A DNA stretch of 64,000 nt from an uncultured Granulosicoccaceae bacterium (GCA_937965695.1 CALCKW010000056.1:1-64000), one strand, 5' to 3'; positions 53,880 to 62,349 are shown, counted from the stretch's first letter. The notes: generated from the letters alone by a model not told the origin. Translations and numbers: made by a program.

Positions 53880-55094
53880 GTGGGCATAGAAAAACCAGAC
53901 ATCCGTGATTTTGACTTGCGCACCCTCCCACAAGCGTTCTACGACAATCCTTACCCTTGGTATCGAGCCTTGCGTGAGCAAACACCCGTTCGTCGTATGC
54001 CTGATGGCAGCGTGCTACTGACGCGCTACGCCGATATTCAAGAGGTGTATAAAAACCCTGCTGTATATAGTTCAGACAAACGCGCAGAGTTTAAACCCAA
54101 GTACGGTGACTCTCTATTGTATGAGCACCACACCACCAGCCTTGTATTTAATGACCCTCCACTGCACAGCCGCGTTCGCAGCTTAATCGCCGGTGCGCTG
54201 CACCCTCGTGCCATCGCCGATATGGAAGCGGGTCTTATTCAGTGCGTCGACGGTCTGTTGGACAAACTCGAAAAGTCTTCGCACGCGGATCTGATCGAAG
54301 ATTTCGCTATACATATTCCGATTGAAATTATCGGCAACATGTTAGCCGTGCCGCAAGACGAACGCGGACCTCTGCGCGAATGGTCGCTCGCCATACTCGG
54401 CGCACTAGAACCGGCTATTTCAGTTGAAGTATTCGACAAGGGCAATCAAGCTGTTCGAGATTTCATCAGCTACTTAGATGATCTAGTAGAGCGTCGTCGT
54501 TTACACCCTGGTGACCCTGAGCGTGATGTACTCACCAAACTCATCCAAGGCGAAGGCAACGAGAGCGTCTCCAGATTAGAGCTATTGCACAACTGTATCT
54601 TTATCCTCAATGCAGGCCACGAAACCACCACCAACCTGATTGGCAATGGCTTGTATTTATTACTAGAGCATCCAGAGCAGCGACGGCTACTGCAAAGCCA
54701 ACCTGAGTTAATTAAATCAGCTGTTGACGAAATGCTGCGCATGGAAAGCTCAAACCAGCTAGGCAACCGCATCACAAAAATGGCGACCACTATTGGTGGG
54801 GAGCAGATCGAAGCGGGTACGCCAATCACACTGTGTATCGGTGCCGCCAATCGCGACCCTGAACAATTCGTCGATCCAGATCGAATGGACATTCAACGCA
54901 CGCCAAATCGGCACTTGGCCTTTGGGTCAGGCAGTCATCAGTGTGTCGGAGTGAATTTGGCAAAGTTGGAAGGGCAAGTGGCGATTGCACGGTTTTTGGA
55001 AAGATTTCCCAAGTATCAGTTGGCAAGTGAGGCTCAGCGTGGAGGGCGAGTAAGGTTTCGAGGGTTTTTGGGCATTCCTTGTGAATTACGTTAG
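53880..55094 (+). CDS. cytochrome P450
   Basis: 404 residues from a GTG with AAGGATGG 6-7 nt upstream. Soluble bacterial class. The I-helix is FILNAGHETTTNLI (A-G-x-E-T), the K-helix EMLRMESS (E-x-x-R) and the heme loop FGSGSHQCVGVNLAKLEGQV, with the Cys thiolate in place. It needs a ferredoxin and reductase not visible nearby. It hydroxylates an unknown substrate; the product alcohol could feed the quinoprotein dehydrogenase 14 kb away. The next gene is an acyl-CoA synthetase. Confidence 0.94.
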   Translation: MGIEKPDIRDFDLRTLPQAFYDNPYPWYRALREQTPVRRMPDGSVLLTRYADIQEVYKNPAVYSSDKRAEFKPKYGDSLLYEHHTTSLVFNDPPLHSRVRSLIAGALHPRAIADMEAGLIQCVDGLLDKLEKSSHADLIEDFAIHIPIEIIGNMLAVPQDERGPLREWSLAILGALEPAISVEVFDKGNQAVRDFISYLDDLVERRRLHPGDPERDVLTKLIQGEGNESVSRLELLHNCIFILNAGHETTTNLIGNGLYLLLEHPEQRRLLQSQPELIKSAVDEMLRMESSNQLGNRITKMATTIGGEQIEAGTPITLCIGAANRDPEQFVDPDRMDIQRTPNRHLAFGSGSHQCVGVNLAKLEGQVAIARFLERFPKYQLASEAQRGGRVRFRGFLGIPCELR

Positions 55095-55313
55095 CAGAAT
55101 CTACTAAATTATTTCCTAGATCAGTGCTAAAACCAAGGCAAAACGCTTTAAACTTATAAATAAGTCCGAGCTCTAGAGTTCGACAAGGAATATCCATACG
55201 CACCCATGACTAAGCTGGGTTTAGTATAAATTGGCTATTTCACAAAAAATCTAGAGCCAAAAATAATACAAGCTTTGATTTTTAATTCGAATTTTCGATG
55301 GGAGAAAAAGCAA

Positions 55314-56954
55314 GTGACATTGAATCCGATAGTAGATAAGGTTTTGGAGCAGCTTAAAAAGAACAGAAATACCCGTATAAAGTTGCCTGCCAATTTTAAC
55401 TTTGCCTTTGATGTTATTGACTATGCCGCTGAACATCACGACAAGACTGCTTACCTGGAGGTCAGTGGTGATGGCAGTCAAGTCACGCCTCACCGCTTCA
55501 GCGAGCTTAAGAAGCGCTCCAATCAAGTCGCTAATTTCTTAAAAAACACAGGATGCGAGCGCGGTGAGTTCGCGGTGGTTATCCTGCCGAGGATACCCGC
55601 TTGGTACGAGGTTATTTTAGGGTCGATAAAGCTAGGTGTGGTGAGCATGCCAGGGACTAACCTACTAACGGCCAAAGACATTGCGTATCGCGTCAACAAG
55701 TGCGGTGCAACCACGGTCGTTGTGACTTCCGAGCATGTACAGAAAGTTGAGCAGATTCGCGGGCGCTGCCCTAGCCTGAAAAACTTTATTGTGGTGGGTG
55801 AGGCAAGCGGGGATTGGCTGTCCTATGAAGAAGGTTTGCGATCAGAGAGTGTCGAACTCGCCCGCGAGTCAGTGGGCGATTCTAAAGGCGCCGATTTGAT
55901 GATGGCCTACTTTACCTCCGGCACAACGGCAGACCCAAAATTGGTGCCGCGTAACCACCACTACAGTCTTGCCCATGTCACGACCGGCGCTTTCTGGCTA
56001 GACCAACGTGTGGAAGATATTCACTGGACGTTGTCCGATACGGGCTGGGCGAAAGCTGCATGGGGTATGTTGTTTGCGCCGTGGCTGTTAAACAGCACTA
56101 TCGTGTTGTACAACGGCGGTAGTTTTGATGCCGATCTTCATCTAAAGCTCATAGGCAAACTTGGCGTTACCACATTCTGTGCCCCACCAACTATTTTCCG
56201 CATGTTTGCACAAATGGAGCTAGGTGCTTACGATCTATCGTCGATTCGTCACACCGTAGGCGCAGGCGAACCTTTAAACCCTGAAGTTATAAAGGTTTGG
56301 CAAGCTGCAACTGGAAACGCCATTTACGATGGTTATGGCCAAACAGAAACCGTCAACATAGTTGCCAACCTACCGTCGCTTCCCGTCAAGTCGGGCTCAA
56401 TGGGAAAAGCCGTACCCGGTTTTGAGGTCCGCCTCGTGGACGAAGAAGGGCAAGAGATTGCCGACGATGAGATTGGCCATATTGCTTTGCTTGTCACGGA
56501 TCCCGTGCCGGTAGGTTTGTTTGACGGCTACTATGATGGCCCTTCTGCACGCAATCGCGAACCGTTTAAACATGGGCTCTATTACACCGGTGATACTGCA
56601 ACCCGTGATTCCGATGGGTATTTTTGGTTCGTGGGCAGATCCGATGACGTGATCAGTTCATCCGGTTACCGCATAAGTCCGTTTGAAGTAGAGAGTGCAC
56701 TATTAGAACATCCATCTGTCTCAGAGTCCGCTGTTATAGGCAAACCCGATGAGTTGCGCGGTCATCTCGTGAAGGCGTTCGTTATTCTTGTGGACGGCGT
56801 TACTGGTTCTGACGAGCTGGTCAAAGAGATTCAAGACTTTGTTAAAGCCACTACAGCGCCTTATAAATACCCTCGAGAAATAGAGTTCAGGGACAGCTTG
56901 CCAAAGACTATCTCTGGAAAAATTCGACGAGTGGAGTTACGCGGCGATGCCTAA
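55314..56954 (+). CDS. acyl-CoA synthetase (AMP-forming, medium-chain/aryl type)
   Basis: 546 residues from a GTG at 55314 with GGAG spaced 9 nt; the frame opens at 55275. ANL family: P-loop core YFTSGTTADPKLVPRNHHYS, A5 region YDGYGQTETVNIVANL, the hinge Asp region LYYTGDTATRDSDGYFWFVG then RSDDVISSSGYRISPFEVES and the C-terminal catalytic Lys PKTISGKIRRVELR. The layout and length fit medium-chain (ACSM-like) or benzoate-type acid:CoA ligases. Probably activates an acid made from the P450 or alcohol oxidation products. Confidence 0.92.
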   Translation: MTLNPIVDKVLEQLKKNRNTRIKLPANFNFAFDVIDYAAEHHDKTAYLEVSGDGSQVTPHRFSELKKRSNQVANFLKNTGCERGEFAVVILPRIPAWYEVILGSIKLGVVSMPGTNLLTAKDIAYRVNKCGATTVVVTSEHVQKVEQIRGRCPSLKNFIVVGEASGDWLSYEEGLRSESVELARESVGDSKGADLMMAYFTSGTTADPKLVPRNHHYSLAHVTTGAFWLDQRVEDIHWTLSDTGWAKAAWGMLFAPWLLNSTIVLYNGGSFDADLHLKLIGKLGVTTFCAPPTIFRMFAQMELGAYDLSSIRHTVGAGEPLNPEVIKVWQAATGNAIYDGYGQTETVNIVANLPSLPVKSGSMGKAVPGFEVRLVDEEGQEIADDEIGHIALLVTDPVPVGLFDGYYDGPSARNREPFKHGLYYTGDTATRDSDGYFWFVGRSDDVISSSGYRISPFEVESALLEHPSVSESAVIGKPDELRGHLVKAFVILVDGVTGSDELVKEIQDFVKATTAPYKYPREIEFRDSLPKTISGKIRRVELRGDA

Positions 56955-57436
56955 GCAAATTCGGTAGATGCCACGGCGTCAGAACTTCCTTGCTTTTCGA
57001 GGCTCTGGCACGATGAAATCGTTGATCAGCGCCAAAAGTACTTTCCACGCGCCCGGCTGTTTATCTTTTTCCGAAAACACGACCGTCACAGTCTTTTTTC
57101 GTATTTTTAGAGAGCCGCTGGCTTCCATTGCCAAAAGCAGCAATGGCAAGAGCACGACGCTACGCGGAATCACCGCTGTATCTATCTGCCTTCTTGCTTT
57201 TGTCGCGTGTGCCCTAAAAATTCAATAATTTTATGCTGACGAGTATCTTAGCTCGAGAAAATCATTCGTTCGATATGGTCAATAAATGCCCAAACTGCCC
57301 TCTGCGGCTGATAATGATGCCTAGTCCGAAAGCTCCTTGGTTGTTGGCACTGTACCCTGTCGACTATTATGACTAATCAACGTTTTTCTTAGCGGTTCGC
57401 ATCGCTCCTCCCCATCAAGTTTTAAGGCCGTTAACT
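56955..57436. other. intergenic region with doubtful small open frames
   Basis: About 480 nt. Small open frames occur on both strands: 86 codons at 56968-57228 plus and 64 codons at 56979-57173 minus. The minus one reads LKIRKKTVTVVFSEKDKQPG and looks more protein-like, but neither has a family match or a good start. Left unassigned. Confidence 0.3.
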
Positions 57437-58963
57437 TTGCGTAGACTCTATTTAATTTTGGGCGACCAGCTTGATCGCGACTCTTTGATTTTTAAAGACG
57501 TCGACATCGAAAACGATTGCTTTTGGATGGCCGAAGTGGAGAACGAGGCCACCCACGTTTGGTCACACAAACAACGCATCGCTCTTTTCCTGTCGGCCAT
57601 GCGACACTTCGCCAAAGAGTTGCAGGATCGGAGACTCCCTGTTCATTACTTGGCTCTGGGTGAACACAGTTTCAGCAGTCTCGCTGACGCACTGTCAGAT
57701 ACCCTTTCAAAACAACAGCCCGAAGAAGTTTGGTGTGTCCGACCAGGTGACTTCCGTGTTTTTGAATCGTTGGTTAAAGTAACAAAGAAGCATAATGTCA
57801 CTTTCAAACAACTGCACGATCAGCATTTTCTCTCGACACCCGCTGAGTTTAAACAATGGGCGGGAGAGAAAAAGCAGCTTCGCCTGGAATACTGGTATCG
57901 AACACTTCGAAAAAAACACCAGATACTCATGGAAGACGAGAAGAGCCCTGTAGGCGGGCAATGGAACTACGATCAAAGCAACCGCAAGGCTTTTAAAAAA
58001 GACGGCCCCCAAGACATCCCCGCAACGTTTTCATGGACCGCAGATAAAATAACGAAAGAAGTTATTACACTGGTAAATGAAACTTACCCCACCCACCCAG
58101 GAGAGCTGAACGAACTCCACTGGCCAGTGACCCCTGTTCAGGCTGAGCAGGCGTTGGGTCGATTTCTTGACGAGTGTTTGAACAATTTTGGTGACCACCA
58201 AGACGCCATGTGGAGCGACGAGCCTTTTCTGAATCATTCGCTTATTTCGTCTTCACTCAACTTGAAATTGCTGCACCCTTTGACCGTTATTCAACAAGCC
58301 GAACACTATCACTGGGAAAAAGGAGCTCCACTTGCAGCAGTAGAGGGTTTTGTTCGTCAGATACTTGGATGGAGAGAATACGTGCGTGGCCTTTACTGGC
58401 TACACATGCCCGAGTGGAAAAACATGAATGCACTGGGCGCAGATAGGGATCTACCCGCTTTCTATTGGACAGGCGAAACAGAGATGAATTGCCTCAGTCA
58501 AACAATTCAGCAGACGTTAAAATACGGCTATGCACATCACATACAGCGCTTAATGGTAACCGGTTTGTTTTCCTTGCTTTACGGGGTAAAACCAAAACAG
58601 ATACACGAGTGGTATCTCGCTGTGTATGTCGACGCTGTAGAGTGGGTAGAGCTGCCGAACACCTTGGGCATGAGCCAGTACACTGACAATGGCATCATGG
58701 CGTCAAAGCCCTACGTTGCTAGCGGGAGCTATATCAACAAGATGAGCAACTACTGTAAACACTGCCGATTCAAACCCAGTGAAGCCACAGGAGAAGACGC
58801 CTGCCCTTTCACGACATTGTTCTGGGATTTTTTAGACTCTCACCAAGACAATTTCCAAAAAAATCCACGCATGGCTTTTATGCTAAAAAACTTGCAGCGA
58901 AAAGACGAGAATGAATTAACCGCAATAAGATCGCAAGCAAGAGAAATAAGACAGCTGTTTTAA
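57437..58963 (+). CDS. phrB: photolyase/cryptochrome-related protein, FeS-BCP type
   Basis: 508 residues, start TTG at 57437. The opening RRLYLILGDQLDRDSLIFKD and DCFWMAEVENEATHVWSHKQ are diagnostic of the deoxyribodipyrimidine photolyase-related family (bacterial (6-4) photolyases/CryB). The FAD-binding helical domain shows GFVRQILGWREYVRGLYW and LMVTGLFSLLYGVKPKQIHE then WYLAVYVDAVEWVELPNTLG. The 4Fe-4S ligands appear as the Cys in SNYCKHCRFKP and GEDACPFTT, with the fourth further upstream. It repairs (6-4) UV lesions with light. It converges with a BLUF kinase gene. Confidence 0.93.
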   Translation: MRRLYLILGDQLDRDSLIFKDVDIENDCFWMAEVENEATHVWSHKQRIALFLSAMRHFAKELQDRRLPVHYLALGEHSFSSLADALSDTLSKQQPEEVWCVRPGDFRVFESLVKVTKKHNVTFKQLHDQHFLSTPAEFKQWAGEKKQLRLEYWYRTLRKKHQILMEDEKSPVGGQWNYDQSNRKAFKKDGPQDIPATFSWTADKITKEVITLVNETYPTHPGELNELHWPVTPVQAEQALGRFLDECLNNFGDHQDAMWSDEPFLNHSLISSSLNLKLLHPLTVIQQAEHYHWEKGAPLAAVEGFVRQILGWREYVRGLYWLHMPEWKNMNALGADRDLPAFYWTGETEMNCLSQTIQQTLKYGYAHHIQRLMVTGLFSLLYGVKPKQIHEWYLAVYVDAVEWVELPNTLGMSQYTDNGIMASKPYVASGSYINKMSNYCKHCRFKPSEATGEDACPFTTLFWDFLDSHQDNFQKNPRMAFMLKNLQRKDENELTAIRSQAREIRQLF

Positions 58964-58977
58964 ACTAACTAGTCAAA

Positions 58978-59016
58978 TTTAGCGCGTCGACGGTGCGAGC
59001 AAGACTTGATCTGAGG
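58978..59016 (+). repeat. diverged direct repeat, copy 1
   Basis: Starts TTTAGCGCGTCGACGGTGCG just past the photolyase stop. It matches 60581-60619 at 30 of 39 positions without gaps, by eye. The two copies flank the BLUF-kinase gene. Confidence 0.55.
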
Positions 59017-59047
59017 TTTCCTAGTTAACTTTGTACGCGTTAGGTCG

Positions 59048-60163
59048 TCATGCGGCTACAGGATATGTAAAGTAAAACTTTGAGCTTTCACTTTCTGTCG
59101 ACGAAACCCATATTTTCCCTCGCCACTGTTCTACAAGTTTTTGGCAAGTCGCCAATCCCACACCGGATCCTGGGTAAGTGCTTTGATTATGGAGTCTGCG
59201 AAACATATCGAAGATTTGCTGATGATACGCTGAATCAATGCCAATGCCATTGTCTTGCACGCAGAACTGCCAATCGGCGCCAACCAATTTAGCTGAAACT
59301 TCCACTCGAGGAAATTCAGACTGATTATATTTTAATCCATTACTCACCAAACAATTTAAAACACGCCATATTTTTAGTTGATTAGCTTTTATCGTCGGTA
59401 AATTAATTTGGGTAAAAACCTCACATTTTTTGTTTTCTAACTTGGCAGTCGCAGCTATTTCCTTGACCAACAACCCCGTATCTACCCACTCAGTGACAGT
59501 TTGAGCATCCGTTTCAAAATGGCCAAGCACACCATCAATCAAATTGTCCATACGCTCGAGTGACCCTTCAATATATTTTGAAGGCTCGACAAACTCTGGA
59601 TCGATTGTTTCGCCTGCCTCTTCGACATACATTCCTATCAAGGCACGAATTGCTCTGAGGGGCGAACGAAGGTCATGGACAGCCATCGAAAGCGTATCTG
59701 CAATTTGCTTTAGCTCTTTTCTCGAGGCTGCCATACCGTGTAATACATGTTCATAAGCAATCTGCTTATAAATCAAAAAGGCTTGATCAAACTCTGCATT
59801 AGTAAAATTTTGATCAAAAGGCTGTAACGTACGATTAAGTTCGGACATTGCCGCAGCTGTATGCGTTGTTTTCTGTCGATCTTCCCAGTGCATGGACCAG
59901 CTTGGAAAACGTTTTTCTTCAAGCATGTGCTCTTCAGAGCGGTAGAATATTTGGTGCCGCTTGTCTCTTCCAATGCGATCCATTGTTCGTGCAAGGGCAG
60001 CAGCATCGCCCTCTATGTATTGCATAAAGAAGCCACTTTCGTAGTGCAAACAACCCGTGATTTCTTGTTCGCGATTACTACATATTGCCAGGCGCAGTAG
60101 CTCTTGCAACTCTGATTTTGAAAAGGGCTGCGTTTCTTGGCTGATGTACAAAATCGCGTGCAC
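59048..60163 (-). CDS. BLUF-domain blue-light sensor histidine kinase
   Basis: 371 residues from a GTG at 60163 (GGAG spaced 7). BLUF flavin domain at 1-95: the photocycle residues are present with canonical spacing, Tyr6 (ILYIS), Asn30 (CSNRE) and Gln48 (GFFMQYIEG). After a linker helix comes HisKA MAVHDLRSPLRAIRALIGMY with the phospho-acceptor His, and HATPase with NCLVSNGLKYNQS, QDNGIGIDSAYHQQI and GSGVGLATCQKLVE. No membrane helix. Blue light should set its autokinase activity. BLUF domains are more often alone or with EAL/PAC; the kinase fusion is uncommon. No response regulator gene is adjacent. It faces a photolyase gene. Confidence 0.92.
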   Translation of the reverse strand: MHAILYISQETQPFSKSELQELLRLAICSNREQEITGCLHYESGFFMQYIEGDAAALARTMDRIGRDKRHQIFYRSEEHMLEEKRFPSWSMHWEDRQKTTHTAAAMSELNRTLQPFDQNFTNAEFDQAFLIYKQIAYEHVLHGMAASRKELKQIADTLSMAVHDLRSPLRAIRALIGMYVEEAGETIDPEFVEPSKYIEGSLERMDNLIDGVLGHFETDAQTVTEWVDTGLLVKEIAATAKLENKKCEVFTQINLPTIKANQLKIWRVLNCLVSNGLKYNQSEFPRVEVSAKLVGADWQFCVQDNGIGIDSAYHQQIFDMFRRLHNQSTYPGSGVGLATCQKLVEQWRGKIWVSSTESESSKFYFTYPVAA

Positions 60164-60580
60164 TGTCCCACTCCTTTATCTTGGGTGGAGAGACAAGCAT
60201 TAAACAATATGGAGAAAATATAACCACGCTACTGATGAACATATAGCTGGTATCTAAATTTCCCTGCGAATTTCGAGCGCGAGTACAAGCTCAAACTCTA
60301 TAGCTAAGCGCATTTAATGTGCCGAGCCTAAAAATCAATAGTAGACGATGCGGACCCATAGAGAGCAGATAGCTGCGGTAAAGAAATACTATTCTACTTC
60401 AGTACCAAGGTAGTACAACTAACAACAGCTTTGAAATTTATCTCCTACCGCAATAATACTGCCTTGTAGATTCGTGTTCGAAAATCATCAAGGAAGTATC
60501 AGAATAAGTCAGGTAGTGAAGTCGATGTGAAAAACGTGGAGCCAGCAAGCGCTATTCCGCGGCAACAAGGTTGGACGAGT

Positions 60581-60619
60581 TCTAGCGCGTCGATAGCGGG
60601 ATCATGACCTGATCTTAGG
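60581..60619 (+). repeat. diverged direct repeat, copy 2
   Basis: Starts TCTAGCGCGTCGATAGCGGG; see 58978-59016. Within it GATCA-TGACC-TGATC is an inverted repeat not kept in copy 1. Confidence 0.55.
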
Positions 60620-60663
60620 CTCTAGATTTTCATAGCAAACTGCAGTTCAATCACGCAAAAATT

Positions 60664-60692
60664 AGAGCCACTGATTATAAAGGCTCTTTTTT
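60664..60692 (+). terminator. Rho-independent terminator without an upstream gene
   Basis: Stem AGAGCC / GGCTCT (60664-60669, 60682-60687) followed directly by TTTTT. The nearest plus-strand gene ends 1.7 kb away with an opposing gene between. Confidence 0.7.
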
Positions 60693-60720
60693 GTTGCTTC
60701 ATTTAGGAAAATAAACGTTC

Positions 60721-60743
60721 CTTTGTTGTAATATACAACAAAG
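60721..60743. repeat. 23-bp palindrome downstream of arsR-type gene
   Basis: CTTTGTTGTA-ATA-TACAACAAAG, perfect 10-bp arms. It lies 134 nt past the arsR stop and 30 nt past the small-RNA terminator. Either a 3' hairpin of the arsR transcript or a protein-binding site. Confidence 0.45.
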
Positions 60744-60876
60744 AGTTTAGAAACGCGAAGTCAAATATACTCACGCAATTAATTGTCTAGTGTTGTTCAG
60801 CCCTCAAACTCCGACACTAAAATTGGCTTAGTAAGGCTGCCTATTTCACACTGCCAGCGCTTCTGCACCGGAAAAA

Positions 60877-61203
60877 CTATTTGGCTTTCGGGATGTCGCA
60901 GCACGACAGTACAGCGGGACTATTCTGGCAACAGTCCTCCAAAAGGTATTTGACTAGTTCACCAATTCTCTCATAGTTGGCCGAATATATAATTTGTCTT
61001 GATTGCCGTTCAGAACTGATTAAACCCGTCTCAGCCATTGAGGATAAATGGAATGATGCTCGTGATGGTGTTGCATCTACTGCGGTAGCGATCTCACCGG
61101 CTAATAAACCTTTATCACCTGCCGTCACCAATGCTTTTAGTATGCGCAATCGAGTTGCGTTAGACAGCACGGAGAAGACACTCAATGCATTTTCTTCGTT
61201 CAT
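60877..61203 (-). CDS. ArsR/SmtB family transcriptional repressor
   Basis: 108 residues. Winged helix: NATRLRILKALVTAGDKGLL, the recognition helix region DATPSRASFHLSSMAETGLI and the wing SSERQSRQIIYSANYERI. The C terminus has paired cysteines (LEDCCQNSPAVLSCCDIPK) suited to thiophilic metalloid or metal binding. The classical alpha3 C-V-C box is absent (AVDATPS), as in type II ArsR. It should repress itself and the divergent DUF6428 gene via two inverted repeats in the 79-nt gap. Confidence 0.9.
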   Translation of the reverse strand: MNEENALSVFSVLSNATRLRILKALVTAGDKGLLAGEIATAVDATPSRASFHLSSMAETGLISSERQSRQIIYSANYERIGELVKYLLEDCCQNSPAVLSCCDIPKAK

Positions 61204-61205
61204 AT

Positions 61206-61221
61206 TTCAATATCTCTTGAA
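61206..61221. promoter_or_regulatory. ArsR-type operator, site 1
   Basis: TTCAA-N6-TTGAA inverted repeat immediately upstream of the arsR ATG, so binding would block arsR translation/transcription start. It shares half-sites and spacing with 61247-61268. Confidence 0.65.
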
Positions 61222-61246
61222 TTATTTAATGACCTTTGCCATACTA

Positions 61247-61268
61247 TATTTCAATTATTGTTGAAATA
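61247..61268. promoter_or_regulatory. ArsR-type operator, site 2
   Basis: Perfect TATTTCAA-N6-TTGAAATA, 8-bp arms, ending just before the AAAGGAT ribosome binding site of the DUF6428 gene. Confidence 0.75.
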
Positions 61269-61282
61269 AAAGGATAAAAATC

Positions 61283-61780
61283 GTGAACTTAAACCAATTG
61301 ATGACATTTCTAAGTACCGCTAATCCAGAAGCGAAGCTGGTGTTCTCAACTGAAGCAGGCGACATTGGCAGTGGATACCACGTCACTGAATTTAAACTTG
61401 CTCAAATAAAAGGTATAGATTGCGGCGGACGTGTGACTGATTGGTCGGAGGTCGCAATACAACTACTGGACGGTTCAGGCGGAACCCATATGTCGGTGAC
61501 CAAATTCACTGGCATCTTGAAAAAAAGTATCGCGCGAGTAGATGGCCTGGGTGATGTAGAGGCCCACGTAGAGTTCTCGCCGAGTAACAACGGCTTACGC
61601 TCTTACACCTTAAGCGACCCAATTGACCGAGGTAGCAGAGTTCTTATCAAATTACGGGCGGCGGGTGCTGCGTGCAAACCCGCGCAAGACGCCGGAATCG
61701 GATTGGAAAAGAGCAATAGCAACTGGAAGCCTGTCGCAAGCACTGGATCCGAATCTGTCTCTAAGCGGTGTTGCGGCTAG
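61283..61780 (+). CDS. DUF6428 family protein
   Basis: 165 residues from a GTG with AAAGGAT upstream. The segments GDIGSGYHVTEFKLAQIKGI and DCGGRVTDWSEVAIQLLDGS match DUF6428 proteins, which commonly sit next to ArsR regulators and arsenic genes. Cys residues at C48 and CKPAQ, and a terminal KRCCG, could bind metalloid. No arsenic pump or reductase gene follows; a minus-strand membrane gene begins its stop 9 nt later. Role unknown, probably linked to thiophilic stress. Confidence 0.8.
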   Translation: MNLNQLMTFLSTANPEAKLVFSTEAGDIGSGYHVTEFKLAQIKGIDCGGRVTDWSEVAIQLLDGSGGTHMSVTKFTGILKKSIARVDGLGDVEAHVEFSPSNNGLRSYTLSDPIDRGSRVLIKLRAAGAACKPAQDAGIGLEKSNSNWKPVASTGSESVSKRCCG

Positions 61781-61788
61781 ATGAGCGT

Positions 61789-62349
61789 TTAGTCTACGAG
61801 CACATGCCCAAAATAGGCAAAAATCCCCATCATCACACCGGTTACAAGTTGAGCGTGAACCGAAAAAGAGACTTTTTTTAGATCCCTAGGAGCTGTTCTC
61901 CACCGTAAAAACAAACCAAACACCGTTTGCCATGCAACTAGAATTAATATTGCGGGGAAAAACAGGTTCCGCATGGGATCACCCATTAGCACCGTATGAA
62001 TCACTATTATAGCGACAGACGCTATACCTACGTGCACATGGGTGCGATCGAGGAATACAATAAATTTTTTAAGCATATTCGCTTGGGGAGGCGGCGTGTA
62101 CGAGGGCAACAACCGTTTGGACAATGGACCTTTTCCCATCAATAACTTGAGTAAGGTTCGCAAGTAGATAAAACCAAGGGCGTACATAGCAACCTCACCA
62201 AAACCCTCTCCCAACTCGCTTAAGAATGTCTCGCGCTCTACCGCTGCGGGAAGCGTATTGAACGCATAGATAGTGTAAGCAACTGATGCGATTAATATTA
62301 CCCCGGTGTACATCAATAGTCGCTTCATGCTTTTGCTCATCGTCATCAC
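61789..62349 (-). CDS. four-helix integral membrane protein, possible b-type cytochrome-like
   Basis: 186 residues with about five hydrophobic helices. Histidines lie in or near helices at FLDRTHVHVGIASVAIIVIH and KKVSFSVHAQLVTGVMMGIF, a distribution like heme-b ligands in ferric-reductase or cytochrome b561-type proteins. It starts at GTG 62349, or ATG 62346 or 62340. Divergent from a PepSY-domain gene (171-nt gap), which often accompanies such proteins. Heme binding is inference only. Confidence 0.6.
   Translation of the reverse strand: MMTMSKSMKRLLMYTGVILIASVAYTIYAFNTLPAAVERETFLSELGEGFGEVAMYALGFIYLRTLLKLLMGKGPLSKRLLPSYTPPPQANMLKKFIVFLDRTHVHVGIASVAIIVIHTVLMGDPMRNLFFPAILILVAWQTVFGLFLRWRTAPRDLKKVSFSVHAQLVTGVMMGIFAYFGHVLVD

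Larger units (their letters stand above)
60466..60692 (+). ncRNA. candidate small RNA
   Basis: Inferred only from a plausible promoter (60431-60459), a clear Rho-independent terminator ending at 60692 and absence of a reading frame. It spans the repeat copy that also occurs after the photolyase gene. Transcript start is a guess. Confidence 0.3.
60164..60876. other. large intergenic region with possible small RNA
   Basis: 713 nt without a coding gene. It contains a promoter-like TTGAAA-17-TAATAC (60431-60459), the second repeat copy (60581-60619), a plus-strand terminator (60664-60692) and a palindrome (60721-60743). No gene on the plus strand uses that terminator, which points to an untranslated transcript. 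Confidence 0.45.

Noticed and set aside
58978-60619. Repeats around the BLUF kinase as integron attC sites
   Set aside because: They lack the R'-R'' core (GTTRRRY / RYYYAAC) and long imperfect palindromes of attC; no integrase is present.
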